DNA of 64,000 nt from JADKIH01 sp964595205. GTDB lineage: Bacteria; Bacteroidota; Bacteroidia; AKYH767-A; 2013-40CM-41-45. The DNA lies in NCBI GenBank assembly GCA_964595205.1, contig CAZQOQ010000033.1, positions 160,509 through 224,508 on the forward strand, given 5' to 3'. A program made the position numbers and the translations under genes. A model generated the notes under the pieces. The model made no database searches. It was not told where the DNA came from and saw only the letters and a program-made list of their open reading frames with translations. This document shows, one piece after another, positions 27,798 to 37,394 of the stretch (the stretch's first letter is position 1; each line of letters starts with the position of its first letter).

Positions 27798-30700
27798 GTG
27801 TTAAGGCGATATTTCTTTATTGTTGTTGTATCAGTATTTTGTGGAGTAGAAGTAAAGGCTCAGGATAATTGCGCCACTGCAATTACGCTTTGTGCAAGCA
27901 GTTCTTTAAGCAGGTCTACCATTGGCGCCACAACCGGAGGCACCGATCCGGCATTAAGTTGCGGTGATAATACCGTAACAAACAGTGTCTGGTTTATTGT
28001 GATAGGTACAAAGAACGGAAACTGCACTGTAACGGTTAATAACATCAATAACAATCCGGGTCTCGATATGGAAGTGTATACCGGTACATGCGGTGCGCTT
28101 GTTTCTACTGGCGACTGTGCAAGCGGCAGCAGCGGTACCGGAGGAACGATGAATGTTTCTTTTGCTACCACTCCCGGTACAACATATTACATTATGGTGG
28201 ATGGGAATGCCGGTAACCAGGAATCGTTCGACATTGTAGCCACTTCCGGTGATGATGCCATTGTAGCGCGCCCCGATCCTTTCTTTAATCCGGATTTCAC
28301 TTCCGGTTGCAGTCCCCTCACTGTTTTTTTTCATGATACAACTAATTTTCATGGAGGAAGTAACCCGACTTACGAATGGAGAATCAATAACGGCAGCTAT
28401 ATACCTTCTCTCGCCGGAGATACAACGATAACCTACATTGACACGGGTACAACTTCGATGACACTGAGGGCATGCAATCAGCAATGTGGTTGCAAGACTT
28501 CTGGTCAGGACATTACCGTGCAGGATTTATTTTCATTTGTATCCTATGATCCGCCATTGACGTGTATCGGTACAAACGTAACGTTTTCAGATACTGATTT
28601 TGTTTTGCCCGGATTCCTTCCGTCAAATAGCACGGTTTGGGCATGGGACTTTGGTGATCCTGCATCAGGAATAAACAATACCGCCAGCGGCCAGACGGTA
28701 AATCATACTTTTGTAGGCACGCCTCCATTCAATGTTACGTTAATCGTACAGGGTGACTGTGGCCCGGAGACTACCATCACTGTTTTAAATATGCTCCCCC
28801 AGCCAACGATAACGATTACAGGGCCTGTGGAAATTTGTTCGGGCGAGGATTTAAATCTTGGATCGGTCGCTGCCGGCGTGAACAACCCGGTTACCTATTC
28901 ATGGTCGGGAATCGGTTCCTTCTCCTGTACGAATTGTAATGCAACAACCATTAGCGGACTCGTAGCGGGCGGCCCGTACACCATGGCATTATCGATCGTC
29001 GACAATCTCGGATGCGTGGCCGATACAACGTATGATGTGAATGTAAATCCGCTGCCTACTGTTTTTGCAGGAGGTATCATCACTGTTTGTCCGGGCGATT
29101 CGGCTCAGCTCGGGGCAGCGCCAGCCGGTGGACTTCCGCCTTATGATTATTTATGGGCGCCCTCGGCCGGTTTGAGCAACGACACCATCTTCGATCCATA
29201 TACATTCAATACTTCCGGAACATCATACTGTGTAACTGTTACGGATGCCAAAGGTTGTACATCCAATCCGGATTGTGTGACGATAAATGAATTTCCAATA
29301 CCATCTGTTTCTGCGTCCTCGGCAAATCTCTGCACAACACAACTGCCTCTTCAAAATACATTTACTGTTTCCGGAGCCGGCCCCGGCTCTACCTTTGAAT
29401 GGAGTCTTTCGCCGTCTTATTCACTGATAACCGCTGCAGCGCCTGATTCATCGGATATAACGGCCGACTTTCCGCCCGTTCCTGCCGCATACAATTTTAC
29501 TGTCGTAGTTTCTGATGGCGTTACCGGTTGTATCGATACCGTTCCGACGTCGTTTTCTGTCGACACAGGTTTGACCATGAGCGTAGCCGGCCCGTCATTA
29601 ATCTGTATCGGCGATACGGCAACTCTCACTGTTTCGGGAGCAGATACATTCTCATGGACATCATCGCCGGCATATGCATTTGCGGATCCGACGAATGCAG
29701 TCCAGGTTGTTACGCCGTCTTCCGATATTGTCTTTACAATAACCGGAACACGCGGAACATGTACACAGACAATCACCGATTCGCTCACGGTGGCACCCAA
29801 ACCGGATGCCTTTGTAAGTCCCGTTCCTCCATATTGCAATTGCGGCACCGTTTCGTTGAATGGCGTTGGAAGTACACCCAACATGACGTACCTGTGGACG
29901 AGCGGAGGCGGAAATCCGATAAGCGCACCGACAAACATTTCTACAAGTTCAACCTTATGCGGGTCCGATGCTTTTACATTGACGGTTACCGATACGGTGA
30001 GCGGTTGTTCCACCGATTCCACGATTACCACATCTCCGTTTTTTAAACCTGCAGCAGCTATATCGGTTTCACCAAATTTAATCTGTAACGGAGTGCCTAC
30101 GTTGATATCTCTTTACAGCAACGGCAGCGACACTGCCAATACAATTTTTCACTGGTCTTGCAGCAATCCATTAGTTGTCATTGCAGATACATCATCCAAG
30201 GACAGCACAACCGCTACCGTCTCTACAGCAACAGTCTTTCAGCTTACGGTCACAGATCCGAATGGATGCGATTCAACGGCTACGGCATCGGTGAATATTA
30301 GTCCGAATTTAATTACGAGTTCCGATTTCCCATTCTTATGTGCATCGGATCCCGTGAAGCAATCCACGATCACCATTTCCGGTGCCAATCCTTCCACTTC
30401 TTTTACCTGGGATTCCATTCCTGCCTGCGTCACGCCCAATTCGGTTGCCAATACGATTTCTTCACAGCAATTCGATTTCGCAACTTGCCCGGCCGGCAAT
30501 TATAATTTTGTTATAACAGTGTTTGATTCGATAAGAGGATGCACCGAAACGGTTTCCGAAGCAGTAACAATACTGGCAGGAGTCGATGTGGTGGCATCAG
30601 ATGATACATCGTTTTGCGAAGGCGGTACAGCAATCCTGGTTGCAACCGGCGCAAATAGTTACGTTTGGGGTTCAGGACAAACGACAGATACGATTGTGAT

Positions 30701-32810
30701 AAACGGACTTACAGCAGCGGGTTCGCCATACGGTTTTATTGTTGTTGGCAGTGTCGGCAGTTGTACGGACAAAGACACGATCATCGTCACCGTAAATCCG
30801 GTGCCTGCAACAAGTCCGATCTCAGGGTTAAATTCTGTTTGCGAAAACGACCCGGTAACACAATATTCAGTTACGCCACCGTCGGCAAATACGTATGCAT
30901 GGAATGTTTATGGAGGAGTGATCGTAATCGGACAGGGTCAGCCCGATGTCTTTGTAAACTGGAATACCGTCGGTCTCGATTCGATTTCGGTAGTAGAAAC
31001 CACAAGCAACGGATGCTCCGGTCCGCTTCAGTCGATGAACGTGATCGTAAATCCGTTACCTGTCGCGCCGCTTGTTACCGGTCCCGACACATTGTGCAAC
31101 GACGAGATCGCTGTATATTTCGTGAATGCGAATGCGGGTTCGGTTTATACCTGGACCATCACCGGGGGAAATTTCATTTCGGGTCCTACCGGATCCGTGA
31201 ATAGTTTTCAATGGACCACAGCCGGTGACGATACGCTTACGGTCTTCGAACAGACATCGGCCGGCTGCATCGGCCCGGCCACTATTTACCCGGTGAATGT
31301 AAAGCCACGTCCGGGTCCGGTTACTGTAATCGGGAATACACTTGTTTGTGATAACGTAACCGAAATTTATTCTCTCACTGCAAATGCCGGATCCGTGTAT
31401 ACATGGAACATCGTCAATGACGCATTGCATAACCTGAATGCTTCCAGCGATACGATGACCGTAGATTGGGGAACTTCAGGAACAGGACACGTTCAGGTAT
31501 TTGAAACAAATTCTGTCGGGTGTAACAGCGACACCACGGATCTCACAGTTTCCATCAGCCAGCATCCACAATTGATCATGCCAAACGATAGTGCAAACAT
31601 CTGTAATAACGTTTCATACCAGTTGGTGACTTCTGCGAGTGCGACAAGTATCCGGTGGACGACAGATGGGAACGGAACATTCAGCGACACGACGATTTCG
31701 TCTCCGGTCTATTTTCCTTCCAATACCGACACGGGTTATATACACTTATCCATTGTCGCATCGAGTCCTCCGTGTACGGATGTGACCGGGACCTTCGTAT
31801 TGTATCACACGCAGTCGCCGATCGTCAGCATCACCGGTCCGGCGGGTCCGATATGTTTCGGAACGATGGATACGCTGATCGCCACCGGTGGCGGTACATA
31901 CATCTGGACGCCGGGTGGAATTCCATTTGATACGATTGGCATAAGGCCGGCAGCTACGACAACGTATACAGTATCGGTGACAAATTCCCTGGGATGTGTA
32001 ACGAGGGATACGATTACAGTGTATGTAATACCTCCCGGAACTGCAGATGCGGGATCAGACCAGGTTGTGTGCACGGGTAACCAGATACTGTTAAGCGGAA
32101 GTCAGCAGAATGCGACAGGAATTTTATGGAGCACACTCGGCGACGGAACGTTTGTACCGGATAACGTAACGGCGAATGCCGAATACCTGCCCGGGCAGAA
32201 TGATACGACAAATCGTTCAGTAGTTATTATTCTTGAGACGACGGGAGGTTGCGTGAATATTTCCGATACGGTAATTATCACCATCGAGAATCAGCCGTAC
32301 ATTTCTGCGGGGAACGATACGATCGTGCCATCGCTGCAGAGTGCGAATGCGACAATTCCCCTGTCTCCTCAACTCGTAAATGTCAACAGCCTTACCTGGA
32401 CGACGACAGGCACCGGAACTTTCACACCAACGGATACAACGGTTAATGCAGTTTATGTTCCATCCACGGCTGACCTTGAGCTCGATTCGATCATCATCAT
32501 TGCAACTTCTGTTGGTAGCTGCAGTCCGGCCATTGACAGCCTGATCGTGGAGTTTGAACCATTCCTGATTCCGAATGTATTTACACCTTATCCGACAAGC
32601 CCGGGTGAAAATGATTTTTTCGTCGTACTCTCAACCACATCCAATGTGCAATTGAAAGTCTGGGATCGCTGGGGTTCATTGGTATATACAAGTGATTTTT
32701 ATCAGAACGACTGGGACGCACACGGATTAAAGGCAGACACCTACTATTACATGATTATTGCAGAGGAGAAAAAATACAAGGGGTGGGTTCAGGTGATTAA
32801 GGATGAGTAG
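27798..32810 (+). CDS. Giant secreted multi-PKD protein with gliding-motility-type (type B) T9SS sorting domain
   Basis: Encodes 1670 residues from a GTG start. A signal peptide (LRRYFFIVVVSVFCGVEVKAQ) is followed by a pre-peptidase-C-like domain (about 22-150: DNCATAITLC, PGTTYYIMVDGNAGNQ). A PKD domain (about 155-240) and some fifteen Ig/PKD-like domains follow, marked by cores such as TYSWSG, VYTWTITGG and AYAWNVYGG. The end, from IPNVFTPYPTSPGEND through LKVWDRWGSLVY to YYYMIIAEEKKYKGWVQVIKDE, is the gliding-motility-associated C-terminal domain. Proteins of this shape are exported by T9SS and coat the cell surface (SprB-like adhesins). The conserved NGDG of the sorting domain is replaced by YPTSPGE. 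No terminator was seen after the stop. Confidence 0.92.
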   Translation: MLRRYFFIVVVSVFCGVEVKAQDNCATAITLCASSSLSRSTIGATTGGTDPALSCGDNTVTNSVWFIVIGTKNGNCTVTVNNINNNPGLDMEVYTGTCGALVSTGDCASGSSGTGGTMNVSFATTPGTTYYIMVDGNAGNQESFDIVATSGDDAIVARPDPFFNPDFTSGCSPLTVFFHDTTNFHGGSNPTYEWRINNGSYIPSLAGDTTITYIDTGTTSMTLRACNQQCGCKTSGQDITVQDLFSFVSYDPPLTCIGTNVTFSDTDFVLPGFLPSNSTVWAWDFGDPASGINNTASGQTVNHTFVGTPPFNVTLIVQGDCGPETTITVLNMLPQPTITITGPVEICSGEDLNLGSVAAGVNNPVTYSWSGIGSFSCTNCNATTISGLVAGGPYTMALSIVDNLGCVADTTYDVNVNPLPTVFAGGIITVCPGDSAQLGAAPAGGLPPYDYLWAPSAGLSNDTIFDPYTFNTSGTSYCVTVTDAKGCTSNPDCVTINEFPIPSVSASSANLCTTQLPLQNTFTVSGAGPGSTFEWSLSPSYSLITAAAPDSSDITADFPPVPAAYNFTVVVSDGVTGCIDTVPTSFSVDTGLTMSVAGPSLICIGDTATLTVSGADTFSWTSSPAYAFADPTNAVQVVTPSSDIVFTITGTRGTCTQTITDSLTVAPKPDAFVSPVPPYCNCGTVSLNGVGSTPNMTYLWTSGGGNPISAPTNISTSSTLCGSDAFTLTVTDTVSGCSTDSTITTSPFFKPAAAISVSPNLICNGVPTLISLYSNGSDTANTIFHWSCSNPLVVIADTSSKDSTTATVSTATVFQLTVTDPNGCDSTATASVNISPNLITSSDFPFLCASDPVKQSTITISGANPSTSFTWDSIPACVTPNSVANTISSQQFDFATCPAGNYNFVITVFDSIRGCTETVSEAVTILAGVDVVASDDTSFCEGGTAILVATGANSYVWGSGQTTDTIVINGLTAAGSPYGFIVVGSVGSCTDKDTIIVTVNPVPATSPISGLNSVCENDPVTQYSVTPPSANTYAWNVYGGVIVIGQGQPDVFVNWNTVGLDSISVVETTSNGCSGPLQSMNVIVNPLPVAPLVTGPDTLCNDEIAVYFVNANAGSVYTWTITGGNFISGPTGSVNSFQWTTAGDDTLTVFEQTSAGCIGPATIYPVNVKPRPGPVTVIGNTLVCDNVTEIYSLTANAGSVYTWNIVNDALHNLNASSDTMTVDWGTSGTGHVQVFETNSVGCNSDTTDLTVSISQHPQLIMPNDSANICNNVSYQLVTSASATSIRWTTDGNGTFSDTTISSPVYFPSNTDTGYIHLSIVASSPPCTDVTGTFVLYHTQSPIVSITGPAGPICFGTMDTLIATGGGTYIWTPGGIPFDTIGIRPAATTTYTVSVTNSLGCVTRDTITVYVIPPGTADAGSDQVVCTGNQILLSGSQQNATGILWSTLGDGTFVPDNVTANAEYLPGQNDTTNRSVVIILETTGGCVNISDTVIITIENQPYISAGNDTIVPSLQSANATIPLSPQLVNVNSLTWTTTGTGTFTPTDTTVNAVYVPSTADLELDSIIIIATSVGSCSPAIDSLIVEFEPFLIPNVFTPYPTSPGENDFFVVLSTTSNVQLKVWDRWGSLVYTSDFYQNDWDAHGLKADTYYYMIIAEEKKYKGWVQVIKDE

Positions 32811-32862
32811 TTTTTTAATGAGGAGGGAATTTTTAATAGAATTATTTTATTCTCAGATTAAT

Positions 32863-33129
32863 CTATTCTTTTATAAATTTTTTAACAACACGCCCCGCAG
32901 TTGTTTCCATATCAATAAAATAAATTCCTGGTTGAAGGGTTGTGATATTTATTTCGTGAATAGCTGAACTAATTTTTCCGAAAGTATTTTTTCTGCCTAA
33001 TATATCATGTAAAGTAAAGGAAATATCTAACGGGTATTCCGTATTAATTATAATTTTATCTTTCGCAGGGTTTGGTGTAATATTTACAGGATTCTCCGAT
33101 GGAACTATATTGAATTTTACGAAGCCGGC
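32863..33129 (-). pseudogene. Orphan T9SS type A sorting domain (remnant of a lost cargo gene)
   Basis: The minus strand reads 88 codons from 33129 to a TAG at 32863-32865. They encode a complete sorting domain: ITPNPAKDKIII, LHDILGRKN, LQPGIYFIDMETTAG and RVVKKFIKE. The frame is closed upstream by TAA at 33130-33132, no start codon lies near its beginning, and the next 45 bp run into the 3' end of lysC. The rest of the gene has therefore been deleted. This is the decayed 3' end of a secreted-protein gene. Confidence 0.85.
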
Positions 33130-33176
33130 TTACTTAGTTTTGAAAGTTTGATATAAGTAGTGTCGAACAATATTGT

Positions 33177-34451
33177 TTAATTTCCTTCTTCCTTCATCAC
33201 CAAATGCGCCGTCTGTCTGCTTCTTTGTTCAAGAAAAATAGTTTTGTCTTTCGCCAGGCTTTCAATGGTTGAAGGAAAATAGTGACGGATAGTTATCAGC
33301 TTTAATCCATCATTATAAAGCACCCTGAATTCTTCCTTTAATTCTTTCGTGAGATCCGGTATTTTAAAGGGGTCGTTATCCACGCAGATGGAAAAACTGA
33401 GTGCCGAATTCTGCATCAGGTTGATTTTTATTTTGTGTTTTGCGAATATTGAAAAAATGCGGCTCATGCCTTCTTCGGCAATAAATGAAAAATCGGTCGA
33501 GGCAATTGAAAATAGAATCTGGTTAAATTTATAGATAAAGCAGGGTACAAGCGGCTTCGTGCCCTGGAAATCGCCGATGGTGGTTCCTTTTTCTGTCGGC
33601 GCCTTGAAAGAACAAACTCTGAGCGGAATGTTTTTATTCTCCAATGGTTTAATGGTCTTCGGATGAATCACCGTTGCGCCATAGTAAGTAAGTTCGATTG
33701 CATCATGATAACTGATGTGTTCCAGTTTAATGGCGTCGTCGGAATATCTCGGGTCGGCACTCATTACACCGGGTACGTCTTTCCACACGATCATCTCTTT
33801 AGCATCGAGACAAAAAGAGAGGATCGCAGCGGTGTAATCGGAGCCTTCCCTTCCGAGAGTTGTGGTGAAGTTTTCCGACGTAACGCCGATAAAACCCTGC
33901 GTGATGACGATTTTATTTTTTTTCAGCAACGCAGGAATTTTTTCAACGACTAATTTTTCCGTCAATTCCCAGTTGATCTTACCTTCACGATAAGTGTTGT
34001 CAGTCTGCAGAACATCCCTTACGTCCAGCCAGGAATTATTTATTTTTTTTTCGTTCAGATACGCGCTTACTATTTTGGTAGATATAATCTCACCATGAGA
34101 AACAATCTGGTCATAGACAAATGCATATCCTTTCGATGGTCGCTCCTCAACCAGCCAGTCGATTTCAACAAATGAATTTCCGACATCTGCATGAAGAGGA
34201 TGGTCTTTTCCGAAACCGAGGCCGTCGATAATATCAGTATGATATTTTTTTACCTCTTCGATGGCGTCACGAAGTGTTTCGCTTCCGTTCATGTAAGCAT
34301 CAACAACCTTCTCAAGCGCATTGGTGGTCTTTCCCATTGCAGAGACGATTACCACAACTTCTTCCCCGGAAAACAAAGAAAGTATTTCGGCGACATTTTT
34401 TACAGCCGCAGCATCCCTTACCGACGCACCTCCGAATTTAAAAACTTTCAT
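33177..34451 (-). CDS. lysC: Aspartate kinase
   Basis: Encodes 424 residues that phosphorylate aspartate, the first step toward lysine, threonine, methionine and diaminopimelate. The N-terminus MKVFKFGGASVRD and the segment FTTTLGREGSDYTAAIL are family signatures; APTEKGTTI marks the start of the C-terminal ACT region (about 290-424). It is a monofunctional enzyme without a fused homoserine dehydrogenase. It stands between a heptamer repeat array on its 5' side and the orphan sorting domain on its 3' side. Confidence 0.95.
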   Translation of the reverse strand: MKVFKFGGASVRDAAAVKNVAEILSLFSGEEVVVIVSAMGKTTNALEKVVDAYMNGSETLRDAIEEVKKYHTDIIDGLGFGKDHPLHADVGNSFVEIDWLVEERPSKGYAFVYDQIVSHGEIISTKIVSAYLNEKKINNSWLDVRDVLQTDNTYREGKINWELTEKLVVEKIPALLKKNKIVITQGFIGVTSENFTTTLGREGSDYTAAILSFCLDAKEMIVWKDVPGVMSADPRYSDDAIKLEHISYHDAIELTYYGATVIHPKTIKPLENKNIPLRVCSFKAPTEKGTTIGDFQGTKPLVPCFIYKFNQILFSIASTDFSFIAEEGMSRIFSIFAKHKIKINLMQNSALSFSICVDNDPFKIPDLTKELKEEFRVLYNDGLKLITIRHYFPSTIESLAKDKTIFLEQRSRQTAHLVMKEEGN

Positions 34452-34502
34452 TGGTTGATATTGTTAATTTGATATTGATTCCAGGTTAATAAAATTTTTT
34501 TT

Positions 34503-34558
34503 GATTTTTGATTTTTGATTTTTGATTTTTGATTTTTGATCTTTGATCTTTGACTTTT
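34503..34558. repeat. Eight tandem heptamers (GATTTTT / GATCTTT / GACTTTT)
   Basis: Five copies of GATTTTT, two of GATCTTT and one of GACTTTT run without interruption for 56 bp. Read on the minus strand these are AAAAATC, AAAGATC and AAAAGTC. The array lies between the 3' end of the GNAT gene and the start of lysC. Unlike the other heptamer loci I see no inverted partner here. The KSKIKDQ-type open frame through it is a repeat artefact. Confidence 0.92.
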
Positions 34559-34569
34559 GCCCCATCCCC

Positions 34570-35028
34570 CTAAAAATGAATCTTACAATCCAGCCATTCC
34601 GCATCCACCGAAGCATCGTATTTTTTATAGAATTCAATCGCCGGAGTATTCCAGTCGAGCACCTGCCAGTGTAACTGTTTTGCATTATTTTTTTTTGCCT
34701 CTTCGATGACCTGATCGAAAAGTCTTTTACCGACTCCTTTCCCGCGAAAACTTTCCGTAACGATTAAATCGTCCAGGTATATTCCTTTGCCTTTCCATGT
34801 GGAATATTTGATAAAGTAAACTGCCATACCTACGATTTTATCATTCGTTTCGGCCACATAGAAATAGAATACCGGATTTTTTCCGAAAGCATCATTCTCC
34901 ATATCTCTAACCGTATTGGTTACCTGTTCCGGAGCTTTTTCGAAGAGCGCAAGTTCGCGGACGAGTTCCAGCACTGCAGGCAGGTCTTCTTTCTTCCCCT
35001 TTCGGATTTTTATTAATTCGGTACTCAT
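34570..35028 (-). CDS. GNAT family N-acetyltransferase (diamine/thialysine acetyltransferase-like)
   Basis: Encodes 152 residues. The N-terminal segment LVRELALFEKAPEQV, the acetyl-CoA-binding loop RGKGVGKRL (95-103) and the end WNTPAIEFYKKYDA resemble the spermidine/spermine and thialysine N-acetyltransferase subgroup. The natural acceptor amine is not predictable. It lies in a minus-strand run with serA upstream and lysC downstream, but the heptamer array separates it from lysC. Confidence 0.88.
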   Translation of the reverse strand: MSTELIKIRKGKKEDLPAVLELVRELALFEKAPEQVTNTVRDMENDAFGKNPVFYFYVAETNDKIVGMAVYFIKYSTWKGKGIYLDDLIVTESFRGKGVGKRLFDQVIEEAKKNNAKQLHWQVLDWNTPAIEFYKKYDASVDAEWLDCKIHF

Positions 35029-35061
35029 GAATTCTCTAAAAAAATAATTCTAAATCAATAA

Positions 35062-36294
35062 TCAATACAGGCTTCGAACCCTGATTGTGTTTTTCACTTT
35101 TTTCATTTCTTCCAAAACCGAAGTGGGTGTGTTCCTGTCGATGTCAAGAACCACATAACCAATCTGTGAATTGGTTTTTAAATATTGTCCAAGAATGTTC
35201 ACATTCAGCCGCGAGAGTAATCCGTTGATTTCGCTGAGCACGCCGGGAACATTTTTATGAATATGTAAAAGCCGGTGAGTGTCCTGCTGAACCGGCAGGC
35301 TCAAAGCCGGAACAGAAAGCGAACCCGTGCTGGATCCTGTCTCGAGAAAGCTGATCAGTTTGGAGGCAACGTCAAGCCCGATATTTTCCTGTGCCTCCTG
35401 TGTGGATCCGCCGATGTGTGGTGTGAGGATTACATTCGGAATTCCCTGCAACGGAGTGGTGAATTTTTCCGAATTGTTTTTCGGCTCTTCAGGAAAAACG
35501 TCGGCGGCGAAACCAAGGAGATGATTGGATTCGAGCGACTCTTTTACAGCCTGCAGGTCCACTACATCACCACGGCTGTAGTTGATGAGCACCGAGCCTT
35601 TTTTCATTTTCTTCAGTCGCGCGGCATCGATTAAATTTTTTGTCGATGTTAAACCCGGCACATGCAATGTGACGATATCCGATTTCTCAAGCAATTCATT
35701 CAGCGTCCTGACGGGGTTAGCATTTCCCAAACTCAGCTTGGGTTCGATGTCGTAGAAGATCACCTTCATACCCATGTTCTCCGCAAGTACGGATACCTGT
35801 GAGCCGATGTGACCGTAACCGATAATGCCGAGCGTTTTACCTCTCACTTCGTAGCTGTCCGCACTGTCTTTCATCCATTTTCCCCTGTGCGCGGCCTCAC
35901 TCTTTTCGAAAACCCTGCGCATCAGGTTGATGCAATGCGCAATAACGAGTTCGGCGACGGAACGGGTATTTGAGAACGGGGAGTTAAAAACTGCGATGCC
36001 GTTCTCGATGGCTGTATTCATGTCGATCTGGTTAGTGCCGATGCAATAGGCACCAATACCGATCAGCCGTTGTGCAGCATTCAGCACTCTCCCTGTCAGT
36101 TGTGTTTTGGAACGTATTCCCAGCAGGTGTATATCTTTTATTTTTTCGATTAGCTCATCTTCGCTCATGGCAGCCTTTGATACCTGGATGTCGTCGTAGC
36201 CATGTTCCCTGAATAAATTCAGAGCAGCCGGATGCACTCCTTCTAACATGAGCATCCTGATTTTTTCTTTCGGAAAAGAGGTCGTGTTTTTCAT
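35062..36294 (-). CDS. serA: D-3-phosphoglycerate dehydrogenase
   Basis: Encodes 410 residues from the ATG at 36294, the same length as E. coli SerA. The frame is open for 22 more codons upstream, but those run through the promoter region of the divergent fbp gene. The NAD-binding site is GKTLGIIGYGHIGSQVSVLAE and the catalytic region includes NYSRGDVVD and LTPHIGGSTQEAQ. A C-terminal ACT domain (HIHKNVPGVLSEINGLLS) suggests serine feedback control. The enzyme oxidises 3-phosphoglycerate as the first step in serine biosynthesis. Confidence 0.95.
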   Translation of the reverse strand: MKNTTSFPKEKIRMLMLEGVHPAALNLFREHGYDDIQVSKAAMSEDELIEKIKDIHLLGIRSKTQLTGRVLNAAQRLIGIGAYCIGTNQIDMNTAIENGIAVFNSPFSNTRSVAELVIAHCINLMRRVFEKSEAAHRGKWMKDSADSYEVRGKTLGIIGYGHIGSQVSVLAENMGMKVIFYDIEPKLSLGNANPVRTLNELLEKSDIVTLHVPGLTSTKNLIDAARLKKMKKGSVLINYSRGDVVDLQAVKESLESNHLLGFAADVFPEEPKNNSEKFTTPLQGIPNVILTPHIGGSTQEAQENIGLDVASKLISFLETGSSTGSLSVPALSLPVQQDTHRLLHIHKNVPGVLSEINGLLSRLNVNILGQYLKTNSQIGYVVLDIDRNTPTSVLEEMKKVKNTIRVRSLY

Positions 36295-36338
36295 ACCGTG
36301 GTTGGCGGCGAAGATACAAATGTTACCTCTATTTTTAT

Positions 36339-36346
36339 TAGCTTTG
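36339..36346 (+). promoter_or_regulatory. -7 element of the fbp promoter
   Basis: TAGCTTTG matches TAnnTTTG perfectly and lies 16 bp before the fbp ATG, in the 68-bp gap between the divergent serA and fbp starts. The leader would be only about 10 nt. No TTG was found at the ideal -33 distance. The opposite strand has TATCTTCG, one mismatch from consensus, which could serve serA. Confidence 0.6.
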
Positions 36347-36362
36347 CGGGAAATCCACACAC

Positions 36363-37382
36363 ATGAATAAGGTCATTACGCTTGGACAGTTTATCATCGA
36401 GAGGCAGTCCGATTTTCCGTATGCGAAGGGGGAATTATCAAGGCTTTTGAGGGATATCGGCATTGCGGCAAAAATCGTTAACAGGGAAGTGAATAAAGCC
36501 GGGCTCGCAGATATATTGGGCGAATACGGAACAATAAACGTTCAGGGAGAAACGGTAAAAAAACTTGACGTGTTTGCAAACGAACAATTCATTGCAGCAT
36601 TGAGTGCGGGTGGCGAAACATGTGCTGTGGCATCTGAAGAGAACGAAGGACTTGTGCACATCAACAATCACGTTTCAAAAAATGCCAAATACATCGTATG
36701 CGTGGATCCACTGGATGGCTCATCGAATATCGATGTAAACATTCCCATCGGAACAATTTTTTCGATCTATCGACGGATGTCTTTCAGCGGACAGGTGGAA
36801 GAGACCGATTATTTACAAAGAGGTACCGAGCAGGTGGCTGCAGGCTATGTAATCTATGGCTCCTCGACCATGCTCGTATACACAACCGGTAAGGGTGTAA
36901 ACGGTTTCACGCTTGATCCAAGCATCGGGGAATTCTGTTTGTCTCATCCCGATATGAAATGCCCGAAGAGTGGAAAATTATATTCCATCAACGAAGGAAA
37001 CTACGTGCATTTCCCTGACGGTGTGAAAAAATACATTAAATATTGCCAGGTAGAAGATGCAGCAACCAATCGTCCGTATTCATCACGATACATCGGTTCA
37101 CTCGTGGCCGATTTCCACAGGAATCTTCTGAAGGGAGGAATATTTATCTACCCATCCACGTTGAAGTCGCCCCAGGGGAAACTCAGGTTATTATATGAAT
37201 GTAATCCGCTGGCTTATATCATCGAACAGGCGGGCGGGAAGGCATCGGACGGTTTTCGCCGCATTCTGGATTTGCAGCCAACATCACTCCATCAGCGCAC
37301 TCCGCTTTTCATCGGTTCGATGGACATGGTTGAGATGGCAGAAGAAAACATGCTGAAATATTCCCAGGTGGAGGCTAAGTAG
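36363..37382 (+). CDS. fbp: Fructose-1,6-bisphosphatase class 1
   Basis: Encodes 339 residues of the gluconeogenic enzyme that hydrolyses fructose 1,6-bisphosphate. The metal-binding motif VDPLDGSSNIDVNIPIGTIF starts near residue 112, and SRYIGSLVADFHRNLLKGGI and LYECNPLAYIIEQAGG are further class 1 signatures. It is 12 bp upstream of mfd and is probably co-transcribed with it. Confidence 0.96.
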   Translation: MNKVITLGQFIIERQSDFPYAKGELSRLLRDIGIAAKIVNREVNKAGLADILGEYGTINVQGETVKKLDVFANEQFIAALSAGGETCAVASEENEGLVHINNHVSKNAKYIVCVDPLDGSSNIDVNIPIGTIFSIYRRMSFSGQVEETDYLQRGTEQVAAGYVIYGSSTMLVYTTGKGVNGFTLDPSIGEFCLSHPDMKCPKSGKLYSINEGNYVHFPDGVKKYIKYCQVEDAATNRPYSSRYIGSLVADFHRNLLKGGIFIYPSTLKSPQGKLRLLYECNPLAYIIEQAGGKASDGFRRILDLQPTSLHQRTPLFIGSMDMVEMAEENMLKYSQVEAK

Positions 37383-37394
37383 TTATTTTATTTT

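Noticed and set aside
29417..30031. A 204-codon minus-strand open frame inside the 1670-residue gene
   Set aside because: It is fully antisense to a well-supported coding sequence and shows no domain; GC-rich third positions of the sense gene leave the opposite frame open.
34464..34685. Open frame coding for KSKIKDQ-type repeats
   Set aside because: It translates the heptamer array and the antisense end of the GNAT gene; 7-bp repeats keep a frame open by periodicity.
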